A stretch of DNA of 64,000 bases from Macrobrachium rosenbergii (lineage: Eukaryota; Arthropoda; Malacostraca; Decapoda; Palaemonidae), in the NCBI RefSeq assembly GCF_040412425.1, contig NC_089755.1:56378798-56442797 (forward strand). The letters run 5' to 3'. The translations under genes were made by a program, and so were the position numbers. The stretch's first letter is position 1. Every line of letters begins with the position of its first letter. Of this stretch, positions 22,390 through 33,850 are shown piece after piece. The notes beneath the pieces are model-generated. The model had not been told where the DNA came from, made no database searches, and saw nothing but the letters and a program-made list of their open reading frames with translations.

Positions 22390-24250
22390 GTTGGCCAATG
22401 CAACCAAGATCCGGTCACCAAGGGAGCTACAAAGGGATACTACCCACCAACAGTTGTCCACTGTGCCCCCTCAGATCCACTCTAGAACCAAAATCAACTA
22501 CTGAATCAAGATATCATCACCAAGGGAGCTACAGTGGGCAACAGCCTACCAACTGTTACCCACTGTGCCTCCTCAGAGGCACTCTTGGGACCACAGTACA
22601 CTGTTTAGCCAAGACCTGGTCCCTGAGGGAACTACAGTGGGCAACTGCCTACCAACACTTACCCACTGTCCTCCTCAGAGGCACTCTTGGGACCACAGTA
22701 CACTGTTTAGCTAAGACCTGGTCCCTGAGGGAACTACAGTGGGCAACTGCCTATCAACAGTTACCCACTGTGCCTCCTCGGAGGCACTCTTGGGACCACA
22801 GTACACTGTTTAGCCAAGACCTGGTCCCTGAGGGAACTACAGCAGGCAACAGCCTACCAACAGTTACCCACTGTGCCTCCTTGGAGGCACTCTTGAGACC
22901 ACAGTACACTGATTAGCCAAGACCTGGTCCCTGAAGGAACTACAGCGGGCAACAGCCTACCAACACTTACCCTCTGTCCTCCTCAGAGGCACGCTTGGGA
23001 CTGCAGTAGACTGTTTACCCAAGACCTGGTCCCTGAGGGAACTACAGTGGGCAACAGCCTACCAACACTTACCCACTGTGCCTCCTCAGAGGCACTCTTG
23101 GGACCACAGTACACTGTTTACCCAAGACCTGGTCCCTGAGGGAACTACAGTGGGCAACTGCCTACCAACAGTTACCCACTGTACCTCCTCAGAGGCACTC
23201 TTGAGACCACAGTACACTGTTTACCCAAGACCTGGTCCCTGAGGGAACTACAGTGGGCAACTGCCTATCAACACTTACCCACTGTGCCTCCTCAGAGGCA
23301 CTCTTGGGACCACAGTACACTGTTTAGCCAAGACCTGGTCCCTGAGGGAACTACAGTGGGCAACTGCCTACCAACAGTTACCCACTGTACCTCCTCAGAG
23401 GCACTCTTGAGACCACAGTACACTGTTTACCCAAGACCTGGTCCCTGAGGGAACTACAGTGGGCAACTGCCTATCAACAGTTACCCATTGTGCCTCCTCA
23501 GAGGCACTCTTGGGACCACAGTACACTGTTTACCCAAGACCTGGTCCCTGAGGGAACTACAGTGGGCAACTGCCTATCAACAGTTACCCATTGTGCCTCC
23601 TCAGAGGCACTCTTGGGACCACAGTAGACTGTTTACCCAAGACGTGGTCCCTGAGGGAACTACAGTGGGCAACTGCCTATCAACAGTTACCCATTGTGCC
23701 TCCTCAGAGGCACTCTTGGGACCACAGTACACTGTTTACCCAAGACCTGGTCCCTGAGGGAACTACAGTGGGCAACTGCCTATCAACACTTACCCACTGT
23801 GCCTCCTCAGAGGCACTCTTGGTACCACAGTAGACTGTTTAGCCAAGACCTGGTCCCTGAGGGAACTACAGTGGGCAACTGCCTATCAACACTTACCCAC
23901 TGTGCCTCCTCAGAGGCACTCTTGGGACCACAGTAGACTGTTTAGCCAAGACGTGGTCCCTGAGGGAACTACAGTTGGCAACTGCCTATCAACAGCTGCC
24001 CACTGTGTTTCCTTAGAGGCACTCTTGGGACCACAGTAGACTGTTTAGCCAAGACCTGGTCCCTGAGGGAACTACAGTGGACAACTGCCTATCAACAGTT
24101 GCCCACTGCCTCCTCAGAGGCACTCTTGGGACCACAGTAGACTGTTTAGCCAAGACCTGGTCCCTGAGAGAACTACAGTGGGCAACTGCCTATCAACAGC
24201 TGCCCACTGTGCCTCCTCAGAGGCACCCTTGCATCCACAGTAGACTGTTG
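22390..24250. repeat. 103-bp minisatellite, about 17 copies
   Basis: Units contain GGCACTCTTGGGACCACAGT, ACACTGTTTAGCCAAGACCT, GGTCCCTGAGGGAACTACAG and TGGGCAACTGCC, repeated every 103 bp (for example GAGGCACTCTTGGGACCACA near 23500, 23603 and 23706). The period is not a multiple of three, so the frame changes in each unit; the reading frames across it are artefacts. Each unit holds two inverted repeats: GTGCCTC-TC-GAGGCAC, and CAGTGGGCAACTG facing CAGTTACCCACTG. The first units (22390-22550) are more diverged. The array lies directly downstream of the 887-residue minus-strand gene. Confidence 0.93.
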
Positions 24251-24391
24251 AGCCAGGCTCTGTTCCTCCTTGTCTGGAGTCCACCACTCCTCAGAAGGCC
24301 TCCACCGATCTTCTTCAGGCCTGTCCGACTGCTCACCATCTACCCACCACTTATCTTCCTACTACTCTGGGGTCCACCACTCATTGGAAGG

Positions 24392-27055
24392 TCACCAACG
24401 GTCTTCTTCAGGCCAGCCCCACGCCTCACCATGCCACTGACCTTCCTCCTTTTCGGGAATCCAAAACTCATCAGGAGGCCACCAATGGTCTTCTTCAGGC
24501 CAGTCCGACACCTCACCAGCAGCCCCCCACTTATCTTCCTCCCCCTCTGCACCCCACTCGTCGTGAGGCCACAACTCTTCCTCCTCCTGTGGAATTCTCT
24601 GCTCGTCGTGAGGCTGCCACTGTTCTTCCTCCTCTGGAATCCTCTGCTCGTCGTGAGGCCACAACTCTTCCTCCTCTGGAATCCTCTGCTCGTCGTCAGG
24701 CCACCACTGTTCTTCCTCCTCTGGAATCCTCTGCTCATTGTGAGGCCACCACTGTTCTTCCTCCTCTGGAATCCTCTGCTCGTCGTGAGGCCACAACTCT
24801 TCCTCCTCTGGAATCCTCTGCTCGTCGTCAGGCCACCACTGTTCCTCCTCTGGAATCCTCTGCTCATCGTGAGGCCACCACTGTTCTTCCTCCTCTGGAA
24901 TCCTCTGCTCATCGTGAAGCCACCACTGTTCCTCTTCTGGAGTGCTCTGCTCGTCGTGAGGCCACCTATGTTCCTCCTCTGGAATCCTCTGCTCGTCGTG
25001 AGGCCGCCACTGTTCTTCCTCCTCTGGAATCCTCTGCTCGTCATGAGGCCACAACTCTTCCTCCTCTGGAATCCTCTGCTCATCGTGAGGCCACCACTGT
25101 TCCTCCTCTGGAATCCTCTGCTCGTCGTGAGGCCACCACTGTTCTTCCTCCTCTGGAATCCAATGCTCGTCGTGAGGCCACCACTGTTCTTCCTCCTCTG
25201 GAATCCTCTGCTCGTCGTGAGGCCACCACTGTTCTTCCTCCTCTGGAATCCTCTGCTCGTCGTGAGGCCACCACTGTTCTTCCTCCTCTGGAATCCTCTG
25301 CTCGTCGTGAGGCCACCACTGTTCTTCCTCCTCTGGAATCCTCTGCTCGTTGTAACGCCACCACTGTTCCTCCTCTGGAGTGCTCTGCTCGTCGTGAGGC
25401 CACCACTGTTCCTCCTCTGGAATCTTCTGCTCGTCGTGAGGCCACCACTGTTCCTCCTCTGGAATCCTCTGCTCGTTATGAGGCCACCACTGTTCTTCTG
25501 CTTCTGGAATCCTCTGCTCGTCGTGAGGCCGCCACTGTTCCGCCTCTGGAATCCTCTGCTCGTTGTGAGGCCGCCACTGTTCTTCCGCTTCTGGAATCCT
25601 CCACTCGTCGTGAGGCCGCCACTGTTCTTCCTCCTCTGGAATCCTCTGCTCGTCGTGAGGCCGCCACTGTTCCTCCTCTGGAATCCTCTGCTCATCATGA
25701 GGCCGCCACTGTTCTTCCACTTCTGGAATCCTCTGCTCATCGTGAGGCCGCCACTGTTCTTCCTCCTCTGGAATCCTCTGCTCGTCATGAGGCCGCCACT
25801 GTTCCTCCTCTGGAATCCTCTGCTCGTCGTGAGGCCGCCACTGTTCTTCTGCTTCTGGAATCCTCTGCTTGTCGTGAGGCCGCCACTGTTCTTCCTCCTC
25901 TGGAATCCTCTGCTCGTCGTGAGGCTGCCACTGTTCCCCCTCCTCTTCATGAGGTGACACTGGTGCCGGAGTTTTATATGGAACCCGAGCTCTCTTCTTT
26001 TCTTCTATCTCATTATCCTTTAATTTCAGATTATATTGCAAATTCATATTTTCACGGACCAAGTCATCACACCGTCTTTGGACCTGTTGTAATTCTTCTG
26101 TTAGCTCTCTTATTTGTTTCTCATTCTCTCTCACTATCTTTCTATAGTCTTCATTTTTTCTGAATTTATCGGTCGAAGCCAGGCGTTCCTTTAACTCCCT
26201 AATCACCTGTTGCTGGCGATGTTCATTTTCTTCTTTTTCTACTCTCAAATTTTCCAGATCTTTATCTTTTCTCCTGGCTCTGTTCCTCAACGATGCTATT
26301 TCCTGGCGCTGAGCTTCATTCTTTTCCCGGCATTCCCTCTCCTTTCTGAGTAGCCTTTTGTTCTCTTCGGCAATGGACTTTGCATTTCCCAGGGATTTTA
26401 TTTCGCGTTCTAGGTCGTTGATCCTCCTGTAGGCTCTCTTGAGTTCACTCTCCATACTGACTAACTCCTTTTTTCTTCTCTTCAATGAGCATCTTTCATC
26501 TTTCAACAGCTTCTTCATCATGGCAACAATACAAAAAACTTCCACCCAAAATTCATCTCCGATACATTCTTCTTTCAGTTCTTTTTTTCCGAGAGCGTAA
26601 TCCCTCAAGTCCTGCAGGAAATCTAGAGACCCAGAAGAGAGGACGTAGGGTCGTAGCGCAGCACGGCGCGCTGACTTCGATTTGGTGCGGGACCCTCTGC
26701 GGTGGTGCTGGGTCCTGTACCGAGAATATTTCGCCTTGGCCTGACCCGTCCCCCCTCTCTCAGGGACAACTTCGGTCAATTTCAAGTCAAAGACGCGAGT
26801 CACGAAAGGAAGAGACACAGAAGAAAGATACACCTCTTGCTCACTGTCGACCACCTTGTTGTCAGTGGTCTCCGCCATCTTTGATTCGTTCTTCCCGACC
26901 TCTTTGTCGTCCATAATATAACCCTGTGCTATTACTCTGGCTAATGCAATGGTGGCGGCTAATCCAAGTGTGGAGGCCACTCCCGCGGCAGCCGGGAATA
27001 AAGACAAACACAAGTACAACACATTTGCAAGCAGCTTTTTTGTTTCAAGTAGCAT
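24392..27055 (-). CDS. Intronless coiled-coil protein with about 31 Trp/Glu-rich 14/15-residue repeats (887 aa), function unknown
   Basis: I do not recognise this gene. One uninterrupted reading frame starts at the ATG at 27055 and ends in TGA at 24392. Residues about 4-45 are hydrophobic (LLANVLYLCLSLFPAAAGVA ... LAATIALARVI) and could be a signal peptide or membrane anchor. A basic stretch (HHRRGSRTKSKSARR) follows, then LSSGSLDFLQDLRDYALGKK and a long charged coiled coil (about 178-360). From about 375 to 845 come some 31 units of RIPEEEEQWWPHDEQ type, alternating 14 and 15 residues (42/45 bp). The last 40 residues are a degenerate version ending PEEDRW. The unique N-terminal third is open only in this frame, which supports it as the true one over the other open frames on both strands. 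There is no intron, unlike MELK and GDPD1, so retrogene origin is possible. Confidence 0.6.
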   Translation of the reverse strand: MLLETKKLLANVLYLCLSLFPAAAGVASTLGLAATIALARVIAQGYIMDDKEVGKNESKMAETTDNKVVDSEQEVYLSSVSLPFVTRVFDLKLTEVVPERGGTGQAKAKYSRYRTQHHRRGSRTKSKSARRAALRPYVLSSGSLDFLQDLRDYALGKKELKEECIGDEFWVEVFCIVAMMKKLLKDERCSLKRRKKELVSMESELKRAYRRINDLEREIKSLGNAKSIAEENKRLLRKERECREKNEAQRQEIASLRNRARRKDKDLENLRVEKEENEHRQQQVIRELKERLASTDKFRKNEDYRKIVRENEKQIRELTEELQQVQRRCDDLVRENMNLQYNLKLKDNEIEEKKRARVPYKTPAPVSPHEEEGEQWQPHDEQRIPEEEEQWRPHDKQRIPEAEEQWRPHDEQRIPEEEQWRPHDEQRIPEEEEQWRPHDEQRIPEVEEQWRPHDEQRIPEEEQWRPHDEQRIPEEEEQWRPHDEWRIPEAEEQWRPHNEQRIPEAEQWRPHDEQRIPEAEEQWWPHNEQRIPEEEQWWPHDEQKIPEEEQWWPHDEQSTPEEEQWWRYNEQRIPEEEEQWWPHDEQRIPEEEEQWWPHDEQRIPEEEEQWWPHDEQRIPEEEEQWWPHDEHWIPEEEEQWWPHDEQRIPEEEQWWPHDEQRIPEEEELWPHDEQRIPEEEEQWRPHDEQRIPEEEHRWPHDEQSTPEEEQWWLHDEQRIPEEEEQWWPHDEQRIPEEEQWWPDDEQRIPEEEELWPHDEQRIPEEEEQWWPHNEQRIPEEEEQWWPDDEQRIPEEEELWPHDEQRIPEEEEQWQPHDEQRIPQEEEELWPHDEWGAEGEEDKWGAAGEVSDWPEEDHWWPPDEFWIPEKEEGQWHGEAWGWPEEDRW

Positions 27056-27270
27056 CAGTCTACAGCTCTGACTTGTCGTTGACTTCAGCGCAAGTCCCTT
27101 TAAAGCGAGTCTACAAAGTTTTCAAATATTTGCAGCGGGAAAAAAAAAAAAAAAAAACGGCGGACCATTAATTGATATTTCAAGATTAAGTGAAATTTTA
27201 AATATATATAAAACTGAATATCAAATATTATTTATGTCACTTTACGTATAAAAAAAATCATAGGACAATA

Positions 27271-27405
<135 letters not shown>

Positions 27406-27662
27406 TAGCAGATGGTCGCTATCGCTCGCATTTGCGTTTCTCGTTAATAGATCTGAATGTATTTAATACTGATGTTGTATAACAGGAGTAGTATTTACTG
27501 TGAGGGGGCTTCCCCCCCTCTTCTTGCACAATAATAAAGAACAGAGTTTTATGGAGAAGAAATTGGAGGTGAAAGGCTTCGACGACCTTGGAGATTGTAT
27601 TAGATTGTATTGTATTGTATTATATTAAGTTTCTTGGCTACCTTTCTCCCTTTGCTTGTGTG

Positions 27663-28249
<587 letters not shown>

Positions 28250-28559
28250 TTAAGTCAGTGATTTTATCTTTTGGGTCATTCTTGAACATTCATTCTTGAA
28301 CATTCTTCTAATACAGGGGTCCAAATAATACATGCCAGGGCTAAGGTTAAAATCACAGTTGGAAGTAAGCTGGATTATAGCGGACTCCAAAAGATTTCTT
28401 GAAGAGAAATCTTTCGATCTGGCAGTCACTGACCTTTCAGTCCAATTTATCCTGCGAGAGTTTTCACTTGAAAGAATGAATAGAGCATTGGATGTTTGTC
28501 CAGTTTTGACTGAATACTCATGTTGATTAATACGTACATCTAAATCTTTGCTAGATTGG

Positions 28560-28562
<3 letters not shown>
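28250..28562 (-). mobile_element. Penelope-like element fragment (GIY-YIG endonuclease end)
   Basis: On the minus strand the frame reads YIGQSSKDLDVRINQHEYSV, KTGQTSNALF, then INWTERSVTARSKDFSSRNL, LESAIIQLTSNCDFNLSPGM and DPCIRRMF. This is the C-terminal GIY-YIG nuclease and tail found in Penelope-like retroelements. The reverse transcriptase part is absent: the fragment starts exactly at the (TA)n array 28563-28653, with the motif's first Tyr codons merging into TA repeat. An inactive 5'-truncated copy. Confidence 0.75.

Positions 28563-28653
<91 letters not shown>
28563..28653. repeat. (TA)n microsatellite
   Basis: About 90 bp of TA forming the 5' border of the Penelope-like fragment on its left. 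Confidence 0.97.
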
Positions 28654-28656
<3 letters not shown>

Positions 28657-28751
28657 ACGAAGAAGACAAGAGTCCCTCAACAACATATGCAAAATGAAAA
28701 ATAGAAACTTGTCTCTTCTGAAGCCTGTGTCTGTTATGCTCATGCCATGAA

Positions 28752-28843
28752 TGAATACTACTGATATTCATTACTGAATACTACTGATATTCATTAATGA
28801 ATACTACTTATATTCATTAATGAATACTACTCATATTCACCTC
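28752..28843. repeat. 23-bp tandem repeat, four copies
   Basis: TGAATACTACTGATATTCAT plus three bases is repeated at 28752, 28775, 28798 and 28821. GAATA-TATTC gives each unit dyad symmetry. Confidence 0.8.
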
Positions 28844-28859
28844 TGAAGACCACATATCT

Positions 28860-29651
<792 letters not shown>

Positions 29652-29725
<74 letters not shown>
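29652..29725. repeat. (TA)n microsatellite
   Basis: About 74 bp of TA between the SINE-like unit and the start of the Penelope-like reverse transcriptase. Confidence 0.97.
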
Positions 29726-29731
<6 letters not shown>

Positions 29732-30780
29732 AACAAATATTTGGTATGGCTATGGGGAACCCTCTTTCGCCACTTTTGTCTAATATTTACATGGAATTCT
29801 TTGAGTCTAGACTTATTCCTGGGAATCTTTTCTCTAAGGTCTTTTGGGTTAGGTATGTAGACGATTGTTTTTGTATTGCTGAAGAAAGTGTAAATATTCC
29901 AGATTTCTTGCAAACAATTAACAATCTTGTACCATCCCTAAAATTCACAATAGAATATGAAGAAAATAATTGTATACCATTTCTGGATGTCTTAGTTACA
30001 GAAATAACACCAATTTTTGTTTTAAAGTATATAGGAAACCCACGAATAATTTGTCATATACTCATTTTTACTCTAATCATGCTAAACAAATTAAGATGTC
30101 AACATTTTCCAGTATGTATCTTAGAGCTCTTAGAATTTGTAGTCCTGAATTTTTGGATGAGGAGTTTAATTTTAAAATTCATTATGTTACCCTCCATATT
30201 TTTTAGAACTTTGTAAAAACAAGGCAAAAAAAGTCATATTATAAACCAAACGTTGTTAACAACGAACTTTAGAATATTCTCTGTTTACCATTTCATCCTA
30301 ATTTCATTCCTGCTGCGCCCATTTTAAAAACTACTGATATTAACTTAGTATTTCAATATAATAATATTTTCAGAAATAAACTAATTAAGAATAGCCCACC
30401 CAATCCAAACAATATTGTATATACAGTATTCCTCGTAAGGAATGCAATAAGATTTATATTGGTCAAACATCAAAAGGACTATAAAAGTAAGAAGCTTCCG
30501 ACACAAATATGCCATTTCGAGAGGCTTATCAAATGATGCCATTGTGGATCATTGGCTTAAGACAGGCCATGGGATGAACTGGGATAAGTCAACGGTCATC
30601 TCTCTACAGGGTCAACGACCATCGGAAAAGAAATCTTCTAGAGACTGACTTCATCGAAGCTACTTCCACAAGGAATGTTAATCTCCACCCTGGATTATCC
30701 CTTGACCCTTTGTCCCTGTCTCTTCTGTTTAAAGAACGTGCGGCCCAGATTAACGAACTTTAATCCCGCCCCCACCTTCT
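29726..30780 (+). mobile_element. Penelope-like retroelement, decayed (reverse transcriptase plus GIY-YIG)
   Basis: From the edge of the (TA)n array the frame reads MAMGNPLSPLLSNIYMEFFE, then VRYVDDCF (catalytic Asp pair), SLKFTIEYEENNCIPFLDVL. After a frameshift near 30000 it continues FKVYRKPTNNLSYTHFYSNH and STFSSMYLRALRICSPEFL. At about 30417-30480 a further frame gives IPRKECNKIYIGQTSKGL, the GIY-YIG motif. Domain order (RT then GIY-YIG) is diagnostic of Penelope-like elements. The N-terminal RT part is missing and several frame changes and stops break it, so it is inactive. The end is placed at the next (TA)n array. Confidence 0.82.
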
Positions 30781-30784
30781 GTTA

Positions 30785-30796
30785 TATATATCTATA

Positions 30797-30873
<77 letters not shown>
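30785..30873. repeat. (TA)n microsatellite
   Basis: Imperfect TATATC units then about 75 bp of TA, closing the Penelope-like copy on its 3' side. Confidence 0.96.
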
Positions 30874-30879
<6 letters not shown>

Positions 30880-31316
30880 CAAGAGTTCCCCAGTCGTAAA
30901 TATATAAATATATCGCATAATTAGCCAAGAAAAAACGGTAACGTGAAATCACAAAAGCAAATTTCTAACCCTTTCTCAGACGTGGCGTCTCGGTCAGCTG
31001 ACTTTCCTAGACTCCTCCCATCTCCCATTCAAAGGTCACGTGACCTGCGCCACCCTGGCAAGTCCCACCAGCGTGGTTTTGTTTGTAAACAAAAGGTGCG
31101 AGATGACCACGTGGCTTGTGTATAGCAGGACATTCTGGCGTTCTTTAACTACTTATAGGAAAAACATTATATGGACAATTCAGCTTTTTTAGAAAGGTTA
31201 TACGAAAAACAACCATGGATAAATATACGTTTGCCTTAAGAGTTACATGAGAATCTTAACGTGAAGAAACAACATTTTGTTTTGGTTTATACTTTTAGAT
31301 ATACATACACACCCAC

Positions 31317-31366
<50 letters not shown>

Positions 31367-32325
31367 TTCCAGTATTATATCCTAGCTTAATTAACCTCCA
31401 CTTGCAGTTAGGTCTATGTGAAAACAATAATAATCTGGTAGCAATTTTGTATAGACATTTAAATGCTTAATAAGTATAATATAAATTACACGATGCTGTC
31501 ACATTATTGTAAACAAATATGTAACCACATATTCTTCCAATGTAACAGAATATACTAGTGCTTCATATTGGCTGTTCAATGAACAAGAGCCCGTGTAAAA
31601 AAAAGGGGGGGCGGCATCTTTAACCCTATACTAAGTAAAGGTCTTATCCTTCCTGAAGAAATAATACTGCATGCAATTTCCTGAACGGTGATCTTTAAAG
31701 CTTCAAGACAGTTTGTACAGCAAATGTTAGTGCATTCTCTTAGTTTATTTCAGTTACCCTTTTAATTCCCCTATCACCATATATATACCTGGTATGTTGT
31801 TCAAAATAAATCTAAAGGAAAAACAAGCATAGTTGTGTTTTTTCTTACACTGGTCTATTCACCATACCTAGTTTTCTTTTAGGAGACAAGATTCTCATGC
31901 CACTTCTCAGAATCTGTGTTTGTTTGGGCGATGAATTGTAGGCCTACTAGAATTTCCCTTAGAGATTTTATGTCAGTCAAAATCATAATTTATAAGAATA
32001 TCAAACCATTCGATTATATTGTAAAGAAAGTTATCATTTGTCATCCCAGGCATATATTAACACAAAATAAAGCAAGCTGGAATATGTATTGCATATTTAT
32101 CTTCTAGTTTTGGCTCTTTGCAATTTTCAGTTACACCGTCCAGTCTACTAATGACTTTTAACATGTACATTTATTTATCCCAAGCATCATCAGTGTAAAT
32201 AAAAATATAAGCATAAAATGTATTTGGTTTGAAATATTCCATTTATTTTCATGGAATATTTTGGCATGTTTTCAAAATTTATCTATCTTCAAGCAACTGA
32301 GGCATAAAAATAAAAAGGTTAAAAA
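30874..32325. other. Gene-free spacer
   Basis: Contains a short (TA)n/(TG)n array at 31318-31365, a GGGGGGGCGG stretch near 31604, and a CACGTGACC motif near 31037 in a GC-richer block (30960-31120). No reading frame with recognisable content was found. Confidence 0.35.
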
Positions 32326-32327
32326 TT

Positions 32328-32575
32328 TTTTATTAAAAGTATAATTCGTCAATAAAATACATACAAAATATACATAAATATATAATACAATGAGTCAAGA
32401 TCAATATCTCCAGTCTGGAAACGCTATACACGTGTATACATATCAATACAAAACCAGTTTAAAAAAATATTCATTAAAGCATAATTCGTCGTCAGTCAAA
32501 TATATATATACAAAATGTATATAAATGGAAACACTATACGTATGTATACATATATATATACACAAAATCGATTAA
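32328..32575. repeat. Imperfect duplication of about 130 bp in the 3' flank of the 357-residue gene
   Basis: The order TTAAA-TATAATTCGTC, ACAAAATATACATAAATAT, GGAAACGCTATACACGTGTA and CAAAACCAGTTT recurs as GCATAATTCGTCGTC, ACAAAATGTATATAAATG, GGAAACACTATACGTATGTA and CAAAATCGATT. A minus-strand AATAAA lies at 32328-32333, so this may be 3' UTR of the minus-strand gene. Confidence 0.55.
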
Positions 32576-32579
32576 CAAA

Positions 32580-33653
32580 TCACCTCAAGGACAAAGGAAA
32601 GATCATGTCGTCGCAGGAACTGGAGGACGCAGGGGGGAAATTCTCTATCTGCGGGTAGGACTGGTGCGCGTTGTACACACACGCATCGACATAATCCCAA
32701 AATCTCTTGGCTACCCTGAATTTGATGTGGAGGTAATTATCGTTCCTGCGGTACGCCATGTACAGGACCTTCAGGTTATCGGCGGGCGACACGAGCTCTC
32801 CCTCGACGCTGTAGGTCAGGGGCTGGCCGTGTTCCACGTCCATCCAGCTCCTGACGAGGGCCTGCAAGTCGCTCAGCTTGTAGTGTCCCGGGAGTTCGAG
32901 TTGCAGCTCCTGCACCAGTTCGTTCGACGTGTCGAAGAACTCGACGATCGTCGGGACGATGTTCTCGTCCTTGGCCGTAAGTTCTCGCCCTTTCTGCCTC
33001 CTTTCTTCGAAGGTTCTCGCCTCGGCCTCAAACTTCAGCTTCTCCCTCTGGGCGCGACGTTTGACCTCGATGTCCTCGCAGTCACTTGTTTCTTGGACGC
33101 TACTGTCCCCTTCAAAATCACTGTCTGTTTGAGACTCAGACTCGGTGTCTGATTCAGAGTCAGTGTCTGTTTCAGAGTCAGTGTCTGACTCAGAATCTGC
33201 GTCAGAGTGAGTGTCTGCTTCAGAGTCAGTGTCTGATTCAGAGTCAGTGTCAGCTTCAGACTCAGTGTCTGCGTCAGAGTCAGTGTCTGCTTCAGAGTCA
33301 GTGTCTGCTTCAGACTCACTGTCCTGCTCAGCGTCCCTGTCACATGATTCAGACGCCAAGCTTGCCATGTCGAAGTTCTTAAGGGCGTCGACGTCTTCTT
33401 CAGGTTCGGTGGAGGGCTTCCTTCCCTGGTGGAATATCCAGTTGAAGAACTCGAGCAACAGTTTGATGAGAAGCAAGGCGTTTGAGGATAGGGCCATCAC
33501 GAAAAGGGTTGACCGTCTGCTACTGTCTGTTTCTGACGAGCTTCTCAAGTGGAATGGCTCGTCCTGTCGTAGCCTCTTAGGTTGTGCAAATCCCCAGGTC
33601 AAGTCTGGAACTTGGCAGGGTCGCGCGGACATACTAAGCCCCGCCCCCCCCAA
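32580..33653 (-). CDS. Intronless Asp/Ser/Glu-repeat protein (357 aa or 305 aa), function unknown
   Basis: I do not recognise this gene. The frame opens at the ATG at 33653 and ends in TGA at 32580. A second ATG at 33497 (residue 53) starts MALSSNALLLIKLLLEFFNW, a hydrophobic stretch that would make a plausible signal-anchor, so the shorter product may be the real one. Residues about 105-180 are an acidic repeat of DSEADTDSEAD type. Residues about 180-225 are charged (KRRAQREKLKFEAEARTFEE). The C-terminal part (about 225-340) looks like a folded domain: VPTIVEFFDTSNELVQELQL, YKLSDLQALVRSWMDVEH, NLKVLYMAYRRNDNYLHIKF and RVAKRFWDYVDACVYN. No intron signals were needed. As in the 887-residue gene, the layout is hydrophobic N-terminus, charged region, acidic repeat, on a single exon; I see no sequence homology between them. 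Confidence 0.55.
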   Translation of the reverse strand: MGGAGLSMSARPCQVPDLTWGFAQPKRLRQDEPFHLRSSSETDSSRRSTLFVMALSSNALLLIKLLLEFFNWIFHQGRKPSTEPEEDVDALKNFDMASLASESCDRDAEQDSESEADTDSEADTDSDADTESEADTDSESDTDSEADTHSDADSESDTDSETDTDSESDTESESQTDSDFEGDSSVQETSDCEDIEVKRRAQREKLKFEAEARTFEERRQKGRELTAKDENIVPTIVEFFDTSNELVQELQLELPGHYKLSDLQALVRSWMDVEHGQPLTYSVEGELVSPADNLKVLYMAYRRNDNYLHIKFRVAKRFWDYVDACVYNAHQSYPQIENFPPASSSSCDDMIFPLSLR

Positions 33654-33850
33654 AAAGGGGACATCCCAAAAATTTTAGGAGTGGTCGTTCCCTATTGGCC
33701 CCTTATCGAAAATGCCCCGCCCAGAATCCTTTTGGGAGGGTTTGTTTGGGGGTTTAGAGTAAACTCCGGCTATAGGCCGTAGTATTTTCATTCATGCTTT
33801 TAGAACTCGGCTCATCTACTTTCTTGCAATTTTAGTCAACTGAAGAAATG

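Noticed and set aside
22251..24250. Several plus-strand frames with repeated WSLRELQWATAY
   Set aside because: Translation of the 103-bp minisatellite; the period is not divisible by three, so each frame is broken.
24077..25957. 626-codon plus-strand frame (Leu/Pro-rich)
   Set aside because: It crosses the 103-bp array and the coding repeat in antisense; no unique part supports it.
24589..26163. 524-codon plus-strand frame (ESSARREATT repeats)
   Set aside because: Antisense by-product of the 42/45-bp repeat.
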